From an uncultured Lachnospiraceae bacterium (GTDB taxonomy: Bacteria; Bacillota; Clostridia; Lachnospirales; Lachnospiraceae), in assembly GCA_944381745.1 (NCBI GenBank), contig CALWMI010000024.1, positions 1-44,427 of the forward strand: DNA of 44,427 bases, given 5' to 3'. Position numbers and translations under genes: made by a program. The notes beneath the pieces are model-generated. The model was not told the origin of the DNA, ran no database searches, and saw only the letters and a program-made list of their open reading frames with translations. Of this stretch, positions 15,813 to 24,011 are shown one piece after another (the first letter of the stretch is position 1; every line of letters begins with the position of its first letter).

Positions 15813-17237
15813 TTATCCGCCGTCCCTCTCACCGAACACCGACTGGTCCCTCCCCTGCTTCTTTGCCTCGTAGAGCAGATGGTCTGCCTTGCGGTACAGC
15901 TTGCTCAGGCTGTCCCCCCGTTTTGCGGGCAGCACGCCGATACTCAGCGTCACCTCATGGACTGCCGCCGGGAGGATATCCCCCACGCCCCTCTTGAGGT
16001 TCCCCATCGATTTCTCGATCTCCTCCCGGGAGAGGGGGAGATTGAGCAGGGCCACAAACTCATCGCCGCCCAGCCGGCCCAGTATCCCCTTATCGGAGAA
16101 CTCCCTCCGCAGGTTATCCGCCACGGACTTTAAGACCCGGTCTCCCTCTGGATGCCCGTACCGGTCATTGATCTCCTTGAATTTGTCCACATCCAGGATC
16201 AGAAAATATCCGCACTTTTTTCCACCCGGATATCCCTCGTCCTCCAGCATGCTGTCACCCGCCTGGAAGAATTGCCCCCGCCCCATCAGGCCGGTGAGGC
16301 CGTCCAGCCTCGCCTCATAGTACAGGTAATTGAAATTCTTCTGGTACATTATGACCACGATAACCACCAGGAGCGCCAGGGAGATCATGCCCAGCAGGAA
16401 CTGAATCTGCAGGTGCAGGATGTCATAGGTGGCCTCCTCCGGCAGGATCAGCTGATACCTGCCCATTGCACTGTCTATGCGGTCGGTAAAGTAGAAGGCT
16501 ACGCTGAAGGAGGACAGGAGAACCAGCACAATCATCACCGGGATCCCTCTCCTGCCGTGCGTAAAGGCCGCGTGGAGGCTGTCCAGCATCCGGATACGCC
16601 GGAACAGCTTGCCAATATAATGGGAATGGTACAAGAGATAGCACACTAGGACAATCATGTCCGTGAGCAGCACGGAGAGGTAGAAGTCCCATTTTCCCAC
16701 ATCATCCAGCGTATTGGCTATCCCATATCCCATCTCCGGGAACAGCCCGCCCATAAAGGCATACACGATACAGGTGTGGATAGACCGGCCTATGGTGGAC
16801 ACGATCAGGCTTCCTGCCAAGGGATGGCGGCTCTTCTGCACCACATAGTACAGCGCTCCCACAACAAGCCCGAACAGCATGCGGGAAACGACGCTCAGCA
16901 GAAAGCTTTCCAGCGGCTTCCCGCTCATAATTGGGGAAAAAATAGCGTCCCCGGCGCCCACATAGAAGGCGGAAGCCTTCCACATGGAGGCAAGTCCGAA
17001 CACCATCCCCACCAGAGCGGACTCTATGGGAGACAGGATGCAGCCCGCCACCAGCACTGGGATATAGACAAAGGTCAGGGAGATCGGCTCAATATGTACA
17101 TATCCAAGAAAGGAGAAGGACATGAACAGCTCCACCGCGATCAGGCCCCACAGGACATAGCCGTTATGCCGCCTTCCCTCTCTTCTTTCCTGTATCTTTT
17201 CCTTACGCAGCTCTTCCGTCAACTGTCCAGCTATCAT
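15813..17237 (-). CDS. Diguanylate cyclase with ECF-S-component-like membrane sensor
   Basis: A 474-residue membrane protein. Residues about 25-200 form several membrane segments with the pattern of an ECF transporter S component (IEPISLTFVYIPVLVAGCIL, then ESALVGMVFGLASMW, and a later GSLIVSTIGRSIHTCIVYAF). More membrane segments follow to about residue 315. The C-terminal GGDEF domain (about 325-470) has DVDKFKEINDRYGHPEGD and an intact RLGGDEFVALL, so it should make cyclic di-GMP; no clean RxxD inhibitory site is seen five residues before it. The start at 17237 is supported by AGGAAGGAGG eight bases upstream; in-frame codons further upstream run through the MATE gene. It lies 98 bases after the MATE exporter. 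No c-di-GMP effector or ECF energising module is in the window. Confidence 0.88.
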   Translation of the reverse strand: MIAGQLTEELRKEKIQERREGRRHNGYVLWGLIAVELFMSFSFLGYVHIEPISLTFVYIPVLVAGCILSPIESALVGMVFGLASMWKASAFYVGAGDAIFSPIMSGKPLESFLLSVVSRMLFGLVVGALYYVVQKSRHPLAGSLIVSTIGRSIHTCIVYAFMGGLFPEMGYGIANTLDDVGKWDFYLSVLLTDMIVLVCYLLYHSHYIGKLFRRIRMLDSLHAAFTHGRRGIPVMIVLVLLSSFSVAFYFTDRIDSAMGRYQLILPEEATYDILHLQIQFLLGMISLALLVVIVVIMYQKNFNYLYYEARLDGLTGLMGRGQFFQAGDSMLEDEGYPGGKKCGYFLILDVDKFKEINDRYGHPEGDRVLKSVADNLRREFSDKGILGRLGGDEFVALLNLPLSREEIEKSMGNLKRGVGDILPAAVHEVTLSIGVLPAKRGDSLSKLYRKADHLLYEAKKQGRDQSVFGERDGG

Positions 17238-17335
17238 GCCCCGCGCCTCCTTCCTCTCGTCCTGCCGCTCTGTCTTTCTGTCCCGTCTTCCCATTCTCCG
17301 CCATGGTGGGATCATCTTTCCATCCTGCCGTCCTT

Positions 17336-18718
17336 CTACCGTTCTCCGATCCTCTGCACGTCCGCAGCCGCCGGCTGCCGTTCCCTCCATCTCCGGAAAA
17401 ACAAGGCGAAGCAAAAGAGATGCACAGCCAGCGTCACCGTCCAGGTAATCGGATAGGACAGGTACAAGACGAACAGCGACCGGTGCATGGCGAACACCGT
17501 GTAAATCCACACAATCCGCAAGCCGCAGGCGCCCAGAAGCGTCACGACTGTGGGCGTCACAGCCGCCCCCAGCCCCCGGATAGACCCGCAGGCCACGTCC
17601 ATCATCCCGCACAGAAAATAGGGCAGGCAGATCACGTGGATCCGGTCCAAGCCATAGGCGATTACCTCCGGGTCTGAGGAGTAGATGGCAAGGAGCTGAC
17701 GGCCCGCAAAAACTGCCGTCAGGCCAAGGCATAGGCCAACGGCTGTCACACAGGCAAGGGTATAGGCCAGCACCTTGGCCACCCGCTCCGGCTTGCGCGC
17801 TCCCACATTCTGGCTGGTAAAATTCAGCGACGCCTGGTAGAAGGAATTCATCGCCGTATAGACGAATCCCTCAATATTGGCCGCCGCCGTATTGCCTGCC
17901 ATCGCGATATGGCCGAAGGAATTCACCGAGGACTGGATCAGCACGTTGGATATGGAGAAAACAGCCCCCTGCACCCCGGCGGGAAGGCCAATCCGCAGGA
18001 TGCGGAACAGCTTGTCCTTCACAATCCGCAGGTGCCTGAGGCATACTCGGTAATTTGCCTCGCTGCGCACAAGGCAGGCGATCACCAAAACTGCGGAGAT
18101 ACACTGGGACACCGTTGTGGCGATGGCCACTCCGGCCACCCCCATATGTAAATTGCGCACAAAAAAGATATTCAAAAATACATTGATCACCCCGCCGGCA
18201 AACAAGAATGCCAACGGCCTTCTGGTATCCCCCACCGCCCGCAGGATACCCGCCCCGAAATCGTATACCATCATCGCCGGCATCCCGGCAAACACAATAC
18301 GCATATAGAGGATGGCCTGATCCAGCACCTCCGGCGGCGTCCCCATCAGCGTCAGCACCGGGGCCGCCAGAAAGTAACCCACGGCAATCAGCCCCAGGCC
18401 GCACAGAAAGCCGAGAAGCACGGAGGTGTGGACGACCTCCTCCACATTTTTCCAGTCCCTCGCCCCGTAAAACTGCGCCATAACCACGCTTCCGCCCGCC
18501 GACAACCCTAGAAAGAGATTGACAATCAGGTTGTTGAGGGCGCTGGTGGAGCCGACAGCCGCCATGGCGTCGCTCCCGGTAAACTGCCCCACCACAATAA
18601 TATCGGCCGCGTTGAACAGAAGCTGCAGGATCCCGGAGGCCATAAGCGGAACCGAGAACCAGAGCAGCTTGCCCAACAGCGGCCCATTGCACATATCAAT
18701 TTCATTTTTCTGTCCCAT
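17336..18718 (-). CDS. MATE-family efflux transporter
   Basis: About 460 residues with twelve predicted membrane segments and the typical twofold MATE layout. The first half opens with GKLLWFSVPLMASGILQLL and NAADIIVVGQFTGSDAMAAV, and the motif continues as SALNNLIVNLFLGLSAGGSV. The second half opens at about LRIGLPAGVQGAVFSISN. Such proteins expel drugs or metabolites using Na+ or H+ gradients; the substrate is unknown. The start is uncertain: 18718 is chosen because conserved sequence begins there, with GAGGGG about 12 bases upstream, but an in-frame ATG at 18766 is possible. A palindromic repeat lies upstream at 18803-18846. Confidence 0.87.
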   Translation of the reverse strand: MGQKNEIDMCNGPLLGKLLWFSVPLMASGILQLLFNAADIIVVGQFTGSDAMAAVGSTSALNNLIVNLFLGLSAGGSVVMAQFYGARDWKNVEEVVHTSVLLGFLCGLGLIAVGYFLAAPVLTLMGTPPEVLDQAILYMRIVFAGMPAMMVYDFGAGILRAVGDTRRPLAFLFAGGVINVFLNIFFVRNLHMGVAGVAIATTVSQCISAVLVIACLVRSEANYRVCLRHLRIVKDKLFRILRIGLPAGVQGAVFSISNVLIQSSVNSFGHIAMAGNTAAANIEGFVYTAMNSFYQASLNFTSQNVGARKPERVAKVLAYTLACVTAVGLCLGLTAVFAGRQLLAIYSSDPEVIAYGLDRIHVICLPYFLCGMMDVACGSIRGLGAAVTPTVVTLLGACGLRIVWIYTVFAMHRSLFVLYLSYPITWTVTLAVHLFCFALFFRRWRERQPAAADVQRIGER

Positions 18719-18802
18719 ACATAGATGCTTCCCCTCGTACACAGTGCTTTCTCTGGCATCCGCCACAGAAAGCCTTCATCCTCTGTCCCTGCGTTATCTA
18801 CC

Positions 18803-18846
18803 GCATCGGTGTACAAGGGGCGTATGATCCCTTGGTACACCGACGC
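18803..18846. repeat. Interspersed palindrome, copy 3
   Basis: Arms GCATCGGTGTAC (18803-18814) and GTACACCGACGC (18835-18846) pair with one mismatch; inner AAGGG/CCCTT also pair. Same family as 33006-33053 and 8459-8506. It lies between the ABC permease gene and the MATE gene, both on the minus strand. Confidence 0.85.
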
Positions 18847-18890
18847 CGTCCATAGCTCATCATAATGTTATGGAAACAGCTTGTCAATAG

Positions 18891-18987
18891 ATATCTTTCA
18901 CAAGGGCAATGTGCCTACATATCTTTCACAAGGGCAATGCGCCTACATATCTTTCACAAGGGCAATGCGCCTTGGCATACCGGCGCT
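18891..18987. repeat. Three 28-bp tandem repeats ending in a palindrome-like tail
   Basis: ATATCTTTCACAAGGGCAAT plus RYGCCTAC is repeated at 18891-18918, 18919-18946 and, for 26 bases, 18947-18972. The last unit runs into TTGGCATACCGGCGCT, which resembles the right arm of the interspersed palindrome (TTGGTACACCGACGCT). This looks like local amplification of part of a diverged palindrome copy. There are no spacers, so it is not a CRISPR array. Confidence 0.75.
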
Positions 18988-19005
18988 TTTTCCGGGGAGC
19001 AAGGG

Positions 19006-20154
19006 TCATAAAAGGAAGATCCACAGAAGCATAGCCAGCGGGACAACATATTTGCGGGGATGATGCCACAAGTCGCTCTCCGTCTTCCAGCCGCGGATCG
19101 GATGCCGCCATTCCAGAAAGACCGACAGGGCCGCGCTTTGCATAGAAAACAAGAGTGCCGCCCCCACATGCAGAAAACGGATGCCGCCGCCCGCGATCTG
19201 CCAGCTGCACAGATAAATGCCTGCCTCCAGCCCGTTGGCTGCAAAGAGAAATAGGCCGTATCCCAGGCAAAACCGTCTCACCTGCCCTGGAAGCGTGCGG
19301 AGCGCCTGCTCCAGGTCGGGGTCGCCGGACAGCAGGGTACAAAGAGGCGTATTCATGCTTAGGACTGCCAGGCCAACGGGGAACAGCTCCCCGCCTGGAA
19401 AGGCGCCGAACAGCAGCGGCAGAAAGCAGGCAGCCGCCCACAGGCCTGCGGTATTGATCAGGTAGCTCTTGTTCTCCGTCAGATACCGCGCAAGATAGGC
19501 GCACACGCTCCCGGTACCGCCTGCATGCCGGGCAGCCTTCCCCCTTCTCCTTTTCTTTCCCGCAGCGGCATGGTAAAAATCATAGGCGTCCGCAGAGGCC
19601 AGATACCCCACTGCCGCCAGAAAACTGGCCGCAGCCGCAGCGAGGACTGCCGCCCACCGGCGCGCCAGCAAAATGACAGCCAGAATGCCAGCGCCCCAGA
19701 AAAACGGCAGCACAGCATGCTTCTTCCGGTACATCCCATATCCCGCCGCCGTCACCACACAGGCCATGCACCCGCAGAAAACGGCAAGGGCAATTTCCCC
19801 TGCGCCCCAGGAGGATACGGCAAGGAACAGCGCCCATACCAGCAGGGTTTTGGTGAGCAGGGCATGTGCCCCCAGCACTCCCACATAGGCAAAGACAAAG
19901 CTTCGGCTGTCAAAGGGCAGCATCAGCATGCCCTGCATAAGCTCCCTCGCATGCCGCCCGGCAAGCGCCTGCCACATAACGCCTGCGGTAAAGACGGCGG
20001 AAGTCAGGTAAAGGACGAACGGCGCGGCCGCAGCCTGCAGCCCGGCCGCATGCACCGCAAGGAACAGGACGCCTGCGGCCAGCAGGCTTTTCCTGGCACT
20101 CTCATATCCTGCGCCGAAGAACTGTTTCGCGAACGCTTGTACAAGCTTCCCCAT
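19006..20154 (-). CDS. ABC transporter membrane protein (unclassified permease)
   Basis: A 382-residue hydrophobic protein with ten or more membrane segments; a basic loop (GKKRRRGKAARH) divides it roughly in half. I do not recognise a named family beyond its position after an ABC ATPase. The start at 20154 is chosen because GGGAGG lies nine bases upstream; the reading frame continues upstream inside the ATPase gene. The start overlaps the ATPase end by 53 bases, which implies co-expression and probably translational coupling. With the ATPase and the small membrane protein before it, it likely forms an export system under the nearby two-component pair. Confidence 0.75.
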   Translation of the reverse strand: MGKLVQAFAKQFFGAGYESARKSLLAAGVLFLAVHAAGLQAAAAPFVLYLTSAVFTAGVMWQALAGRHARELMQGMLMLPFDSRSFVFAYVGVLGAHALLTKTLLVWALFLAVSSWGAGEIALAVFCGCMACVVTAAGYGMYRKKHAVLPFFWGAGILAVILLARRWAAVLAAAAASFLAAVGYLASADAYDFYHAAAGKKRRRGKAARHAGGTGSVCAYLARYLTENKSYLINTAGLWAAACFLPLLFGAFPGGELFPVGLAVLSMNTPLCTLLSGDPDLEQALRTLPGQVRRFCLGYGLFLFAANGLEAGIYLCSWQIAGGGIRFLHVGAALLFSMQSAALSVFLEWRHPIRGWKTESDLWHHPRKYVVPLAMLLWIFLL

Positions 20155-20857
20155 TCGCCAGCACCTCCCGTATGTTCCCGGCAGCGATCTCACCGCCGGT
20201 GAATGTCCGGCGGATCCTGCCCTGCTCCAAAACCAGCACACGGCTGGCGGTCAGGCAGATGCTCTCCAGGATATGGGACGAAAACAGCAGCGTCCCATAC
20301 TGCTTATAGTCCCCCATGAGCTGATACAAAAACTCCGTGCTCTGGAAGTCCAGCCCGTTCACCGGCTCGTCCAGCAGCAGGAGCTTGGGCCGCAGGGCAA
20401 AGGCTGTGATCAGATAGGCTTTTTTCCGGTTGCCGGTGGACAGCTCTTTCAGGAGGACATCCGTATTCTCCTGGAAATGGAAGCCCTTGACCAGCCCGGA
20501 CACATCCGGCAGCGGAACGCCGTAGGACGCGGCGGCATATGCCAGATACTCCCGAAAGGTGAAATACGCAAAGGAGCGGTCTTCCGCGAAGGCCACGTAC
20601 CGGCTCCGCTTAAATGCCCTGTCCCGAAAGGTGAACCCATGGCCCTCCCATGCCGCCTTGTCCAGGCGGCAGCCCGGCAGCAGGCCAGCCACCGTCTTGA
20701 TGAAGGTCGTTTTCCCCGCTCCGTTCAGCCCAATCAGCCCCACCACTTCCTTTTCCATCAAATCTAGGGAGAAGCCCGAGAGGACCGGATGCCCGGCAGT
20801 GTACCAGGCGCTCAAATTGCGCAGGGAGAGAAGGGCTGTGCCGTCCATACCGCTCAC
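20102..20857 (-). CDS. ABC transporter ATP-binding protein
   Basis: A 251-residue nucleotide-binding protein with Walker A GLIGLNGAGKTTFIK (about residues 40-54), Walker B KLLLLDEPVNGLD (about 157-169) and the H-loop in LLFSSHILES. The ABC signature is diverged: ELSTGNRKKAYL in place of LSGGQ. It should power the permease encoded just downstream (53-base overlap). The GTG at 20857 overlaps the stop of the small upstream gene as GTGA. An ATG at 20848 has a better-spaced GGAGG, so the true N-terminus may be three residues shorter. Confidence 0.9.
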   Translation of the reverse strand: MSGMDGTALLSLRNLSAWYTAGHPVLSGFSLDLMEKEVVGLIGLNGAGKTTFIKTVAGLLPGCRLDKAAWEGHGFTFRDRAFKRSRYVAFAEDRSFAYFTFREYLAYAAASYGVPLPDVSGLVKGFHFQENTDVLLKELSTGNRKKAYLITAFALRPKLLLLDEPVNGLDFQSTEFLYQLMGDYKQYGTLLFSSHILESICLTASRVLVLEQGRIRRTFTGGEIAAGNIREVLANGEACTSVRETVLRRRI

Positions 20858-21024
20858 CTCCGCTCATCCCGGTCTTTTTTCCAGAGCGCGTAGGCGGAGG
20901 ACAGGAAACCGATGCCCAGGGCCAGGTACAGCGCGGCGAATGGCAGATTCATAGTAACCAAGCTGAATATCAGGCAGGCGATAAAAGTAAGCCCGAGAGT
21001 GAAACGAACATAACAGTGACGCAT
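20854..21024 (-). CDS. Small two-helix membrane protein
   Basis: A 56-residue protein with two membrane segments (FTLGLTFIACLIFSLVTM and FAALYLALGIGFLSSAYALW) and a charged tail (KKDRDERR). Start 21024 is preferred because AGGAGG stands seven bases upstream; an ATG two codons earlier is too close to it. Its stop overlaps the ATPase GTG start. Function is unknown; an accessory subunit of the ABC exporter is plausible from the coupling. Its leader contains a 27-bp tandem duplication. Confidence 0.6.
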   Translation of the reverse strand: MRHCYVRFTLGLTFIACLIFSLVTMNLPFAALYLALGIGFLSSAYALWKKDRDERR

Positions 21025-21032
21025 ATGCATAC

Positions 21033-21086
21033 CTCCTAAATCGAAAGGCACAAGGCCTTCTCCTAAATCGAAAGGCACAAGGCCTT
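21033..21086. repeat. 27-bp direct tandem duplication in a leader
   Basis: CTCCTAAATCGAAAGGCACA plus AGGCCTT is present twice without gap (21033-21059 and 21060-21086). On the coding (minus) strand each copy carries TTTAGGAG, so most of the ribosome-binding site is duplicated; only the copy next to the gene has a start codon at the right distance. Confidence 0.8.
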
Positions 21087-21165
21087 TGTTCTTGTCACAA
21101 GGCAAGCATACACCCAAACCGTCCGCTCTGCGGGAATGTCCGCGAACGGCAGGTTTTTGGCCGCG

Positions 21166-21207
21166 AAAAAGGAGCTGCCGCACGGATGGCTCCGTACAGC
21201 GGCTCCT
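21166..21207 (-). terminator. Terminator of the sensor kinase gene
   Basis: On the minus strand AGGAGC...GCTCCT (21202-21207 with 21170-21175), extended by inner CGC/GCG and CGGA/TCCG pairs, is followed by five T (21166-21170). It sits ten bases after the kinase stop and separates the two-component pair from the ABC genes. Confidence 0.8.
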
Positions 21208-21216
21208 TGCGTCCTG

Positions 21217-22614
21217 TCAACGATTCTGGAGTGTTGGAGTGTGAACCGGCTGAAATCCCAGCGTAGCCACCGCCTGGAAGACGCCGTCTATATATTCTGT
21301 GCAAATGGTTCCGTCGTATCGCTCCACCGCCGTCTGCGCGCTTTTCAGCCCCCAGCCGTGGAGGGCTTTCTCTTCCTTTGTGGTCGGAAACTCTGCGCCT
21401 TCCTGTATTGGCGCGCGTCCACAGCCGTTTTCCACCTTGATCAGGAGCATGGCATGGATGCGCCGGATGGTCAGCTTGAGGAAACGCAGGCTGTCCGGAG
21501 CTGTCTCTGCCGCTTCCAGGGCGTTGTCCAACAGGTTTCCCAACACGGCTGTCAGATCCACGCTGCGGATATTGGTATTGCGGGGATATTCGATGCTGAC
21601 CTTTGTCCGGATCTTCTTCTGCCCGGCCAGCGCCAGCTTGCTGCTGATGAGATAGTCCACGGCCTTATCCCCTGTCCAGGCCGTCTGGGAAATCTCCCGG
21701 ACAGGCGCCCGCAAGTCCTCACAGTATCTCGCCGCCGCATCCATATCCCCCTCCCTAAGGCACTGGTAAATCGCCTCGATATGGTTGTGCAGGTCGTGGT
21801 ACAGCTTGGCGTTGTCCGCGTAGGTACGGCGCAGCGCCTGATAGTCCCGCTCCAAAATTTCCGCCTGCTCCTGCTTCAGCCGCGCAATTTCCTGCTCCAT
21901 CTCCCGCTGCCGGTTCAGCCGGTAAAACAGCACGGAAAACAGCAGCACCATCGAAAGGATAATCCAGGTGCCCGTTCGGCTGTCGTCCAGGGGCAGGACT
22001 GTCTGCTCGGAGAGGGTGACCGCGCCAAGCAGCCCCAGCACAGCTGCTGCAGATGCCACCCGCCCCAGCGCAGCCGCTGCGGATGCCGCCTGCCCAGGCA
22101 CAGCTGCTGCAGATGACGCCTGCCCAGGCACAGCTGCTGCGGATGCCGCCTGCCCAGGTATACGGGCTTGTCCTTCCCGCTTCGCCAGAATCGCTGCGAT
22201 GCCCAGCATCCCCAGCCGCACCAGCCAGATGCCTGCCCAGCGCTCCGGGGCAGCCGGACCGGCGAAGTCTTCCGAGCGAAACAGGATGCCCAAGCCGGCC
22301 TGCAGCAGGAAATCCCACAGCCCTATGCCGATCTCATAGGAGATAGCCAGAAACAGGCAGACATTGCATTTTTCCCGCAGGGCATACCATGCCGCCGCTG
22401 CAATCACCAACGCCTCGGCAGCCATCACCGTCACGCCGTTACCGGGCAAAAACACCGCCTGCAGGAAGGTTGCAAGGCCGCCCCCCGCAGCGGACACAAG
22501 CCATACCTTCCGCTCCAGGGAAACGCCTGACAGCCCTGCGGCAAAAGCAAGCCCCAGCAGCAGCCGCAGCTCATTTGTGAGAAGGGAAGAAAGCATAAAA
22601 ACCCCATCCATCAT
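21217..22614 (-). CDS. Sensor histidine kinase, VirS/AgrC (GHKL) type
   Basis: A 465-residue kinase with about six N-terminal membrane segments, a further one near residues 210-230, then a coiled region (QREMEQEIARLKQEQAEILE). The phosphoacceptor is in LYHDLHNHIEAIYQC (about 269-283). The ATP-binding domain has the N box LGNLLDNALEAAETA and the glycine motif LHGWGLKSA. This class usually senses a peptide or envelope signal and pairs with LytTR regulators, as here. Its ATG overlaps the regulator stop as ATGA, so the two are coupled. Residues about 153-192 are four in-frame copies of a ten-residue alanine-rich unit (PGQAASAAAV type), an unusual insert between membrane segments. Confidence 0.9.
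   Translation of the reverse strand: MMDGVFMLSSLLTNELRLLLGLAFAAGLSGVSLERKVWLVSAAGGGLATFLQAVFLPGNGVTVMAAEALVIAAAAWYALREKCNVCLFLAISYEIGIGLWDFLLQAGLGILFRSEDFAGPAAPERWAGIWLVRLGMLGIAAILAKREGQARIPGQAASAAAVPGQASSAAAVPGQAASAAAALGRVASAAAVLGLLGAVTLSEQTVLPLDDSRTGTWIILSMVLLFSVLFYRLNRQREMEQEIARLKQEQAEILERDYQALRRTYADNAKLYHDLHNHIEAIYQCLREGDMDAAARYCEDLRAPVREISQTAWTGDKAVDYLISSKLALAGQKKIRTKVSIEYPRNTNIRSVDLTAVLGNLLDNALEAAETAPDSLRFLKLTIRRIHAMLLIKVENGCGRAPIQEGAEFPTTKEEKALHGWGLKSAQTAVERYDGTICTEYIDGVFQAVATLGFQPVHTPTLQNR
22039..22158 (-). repeat. Four 30-bp in-frame repeats inside the kinase gene
   Basis: Units at 22129-22158, 22099-22128, 22069-22098 and 22039-22068 encode PGQAASAAAV, PGQASSAAAV, PGQAASAAAA and LGRVASAAAV. 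The nucleotide copies are nearly identical, for example GCACAGCTGCTGC shared. Multiples of 30 bases keep the frame, so copy number could vary between strains. Confidence 0.85.
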
Positions 22615-23330
22615 ATGTGAGCCCCCCAGAACTGATTGATCTGTCTTTTGACCTCCTGCAGATGGGAGCGGCTGACCGGAAGCTGCTCGCCGTTCTTCAG
22701 GATGGCCATGCTGTCCTGAATCTTCATAATCTGAATGAGGTTGACGATATAGCCCCGGTCAATAAAGAGGAACTCCGGCGCATGCAGCTCGTCAAACACC
22801 TGCTGCAGGCTCTTCCGAACCTTTGCAGTCCCGGCGCTGGATACGATGCAGGCATTCTTGCCGTCCCGCCGGATATAGAAAATATCCCTGTATGGGATTT
22901 TCTCCATGCGGTTTGCCGTCCTGACTATGTATTCCTGCCCGTCCTCCAGCTCGATGAGCTTGGCAGCGTCCGCCACGGCATCAGCCAGCTTCTCTTCCAG
23001 ATTATGCTTCGGCACATAGCGGAAAATAGACAGCTCAAAAGCGTCGATGGCGTATTCCGTGTGGGAGGTCACAAAGATGATCCGGACATTCGGCAGGAAA
23101 CTCCGCACCCTCTGGGGGATTTCCATCCCGCCAATCCCCGGCATCTCAATGTCCAGCAAAATCAAATCATAAAAGAATCCGTCGTCGGTGATATCACAAA
23201 GCAGGTTGCGGCTCTGTGTGTAGGCCGTAATCTCACAGCCGGTCCCCTCCGCCTGCAGGCGCTCCCTGACAATTCGTTCCTGCAGGGCGACAAACCGTTC
23301 TTCGTCGTCGCATATCGCTATTTTTATCAC
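22611..23330 (-). CDS. LytTR-family response regulator
   Basis: A 239-residue regulator. The receiver domain starts with IKIAICDDEERF, has the phosphoacceptor in LILLDIEMPGIGG (about residue 62), and continues with FVTSHTEYAIDAF. The C-terminal LytTR DNA-binding domain spans about 135-230 (YIVRTANRMEKIPYRDIFYI, then FLFIDRGYIVNLIQIMKI and LPVSRSHLQEVK). The GTG start at 23330 is preferred because AGAGGTG lies six bases upstream; the reading frame is open further but without a site. It is followed by the kinase with ATGA overlap. The nearby ABC exporter genes are the likely targets, by position only. Confidence 0.9.
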   Translation of the reverse strand: MIKIAICDDEERFVALQERIVRERLQAEGTGCEITAYTQSRNLLCDITDDGFFYDLILLDIEMPGIGGMEIPQRVRSFLPNVRIIFVTSHTEYAIDAFELSIFRYVPKHNLEEKLADAVADAAKLIELEDGQEYIVRTANRMEKIPYRDIFYIRRDGKNACIVSSAGTAKVRKSLQQVFDELHAPEFLFIDRGYIVNLIQIMKIQDSMAILKNGEQLPVSRSHLQEVKRQINQFWGAHI

Positions 23331-23788
23331 ATGTGTCACCTCTGTGGAAAGTATGTACTGCCCGGACTGCTGGGTATTGCTTGTCCGTTTCACTCAACCT
23401 TAGCATACCACACAATCGTCCACTTATCTATTTCTATAAAAAAGTTAGACACATCCTGAGATATCATTTATAATTTCCGTTGCAAGTGGTTCGCCCCTCT
23501 GTGGTTCTATCATATTATTCTCGTCATTTTCTCAAAAAAAGAATTAATACAGATCGCTTCTGTTCTTGACTGCACCTATCACGCCAGTTTCACAACGAAT
23601 GACACAGAGGAAGAAATATAATAATAATGACATGCTTTTAATATGCGCCAGATAATGAAGACGAGGCTTAGTCCTGCTTCCGGAAATGATACTTTCTAAG
23701 CGTTGTAACAAGTATAAAAATATGTGTTTAACTTATTGGCAAATACTTTTATATGTGTCATATTATAGTTGTCAGGAGGAACAACTAC
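23331..23788. other. AT-rich intergenic stretch
   Basis: No gene is seen in these 458 bases. Base composition is much more AT-rich than the flanking operons, marking the left edge of the hicAB islet. A TTGGCA (23736-23741) and TATTAT (23761-23766) are separated by 19 bases, a poor but possible promoter for hicA. Confidence 0.5.
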
Positions 23789-23969
23789 ATGAAAAGTTAT
23801 TCATCACGGGAGGTCTTAAAAATACTGAAAGCTGATGGATGGTATGAAGTGAATTGTGTAGGAAGTCACCACCAATTCAAGCACCCAACCAAAAAGGGGC
23901 GTGTAACCTTAAATACCCCGGAAAACGCTTGATAGTATCGAGAGACAGTCAGGGCTACTATTCCGGTAG
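23789..23969 (+). pseudogene. hicA: hicA toxin gene, frameshifted
   Basis: The ATG at 23789 follows AGGAGG and encodes MKSYSSREVLKILKADGWYE and then VNCVGSHHQFKHPTKKGRVT, a classic HicA start including the catalytic histidine of GSHHQF. The frame then ends early at TGA 23930-23932. The family's C-terminus, LDSIERQSGLLFR, follows in the next frame (23928-23966, stop TAG 23967-23969). One extra A in the AAAA run at 23922-23925 explains the break. HicA is an mRNA-cleaving toxin; this copy would lack its last helix. A sequencing error in the A-run cannot be excluded. Confidence 0.85.
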
Positions 23970-24011
23970 CCCCGGCACTCCCCAAATTCAATAGATAGGA
24001 GATGTAAGCCC

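Noticed and set aside
17238-17732. N-terminal extension of the GGDEF protein upstream of 17237
   Set aside because: The extra sequence runs through the MATE gene in another frame and is rich in Arg, Gly and Pro without domain character; a strong ribosome-binding site supports 17237.
18891-18974. 28-bp tandem repeats as a CRISPR array
   Set aside because: The units abut without spacers and no cas genes are present.
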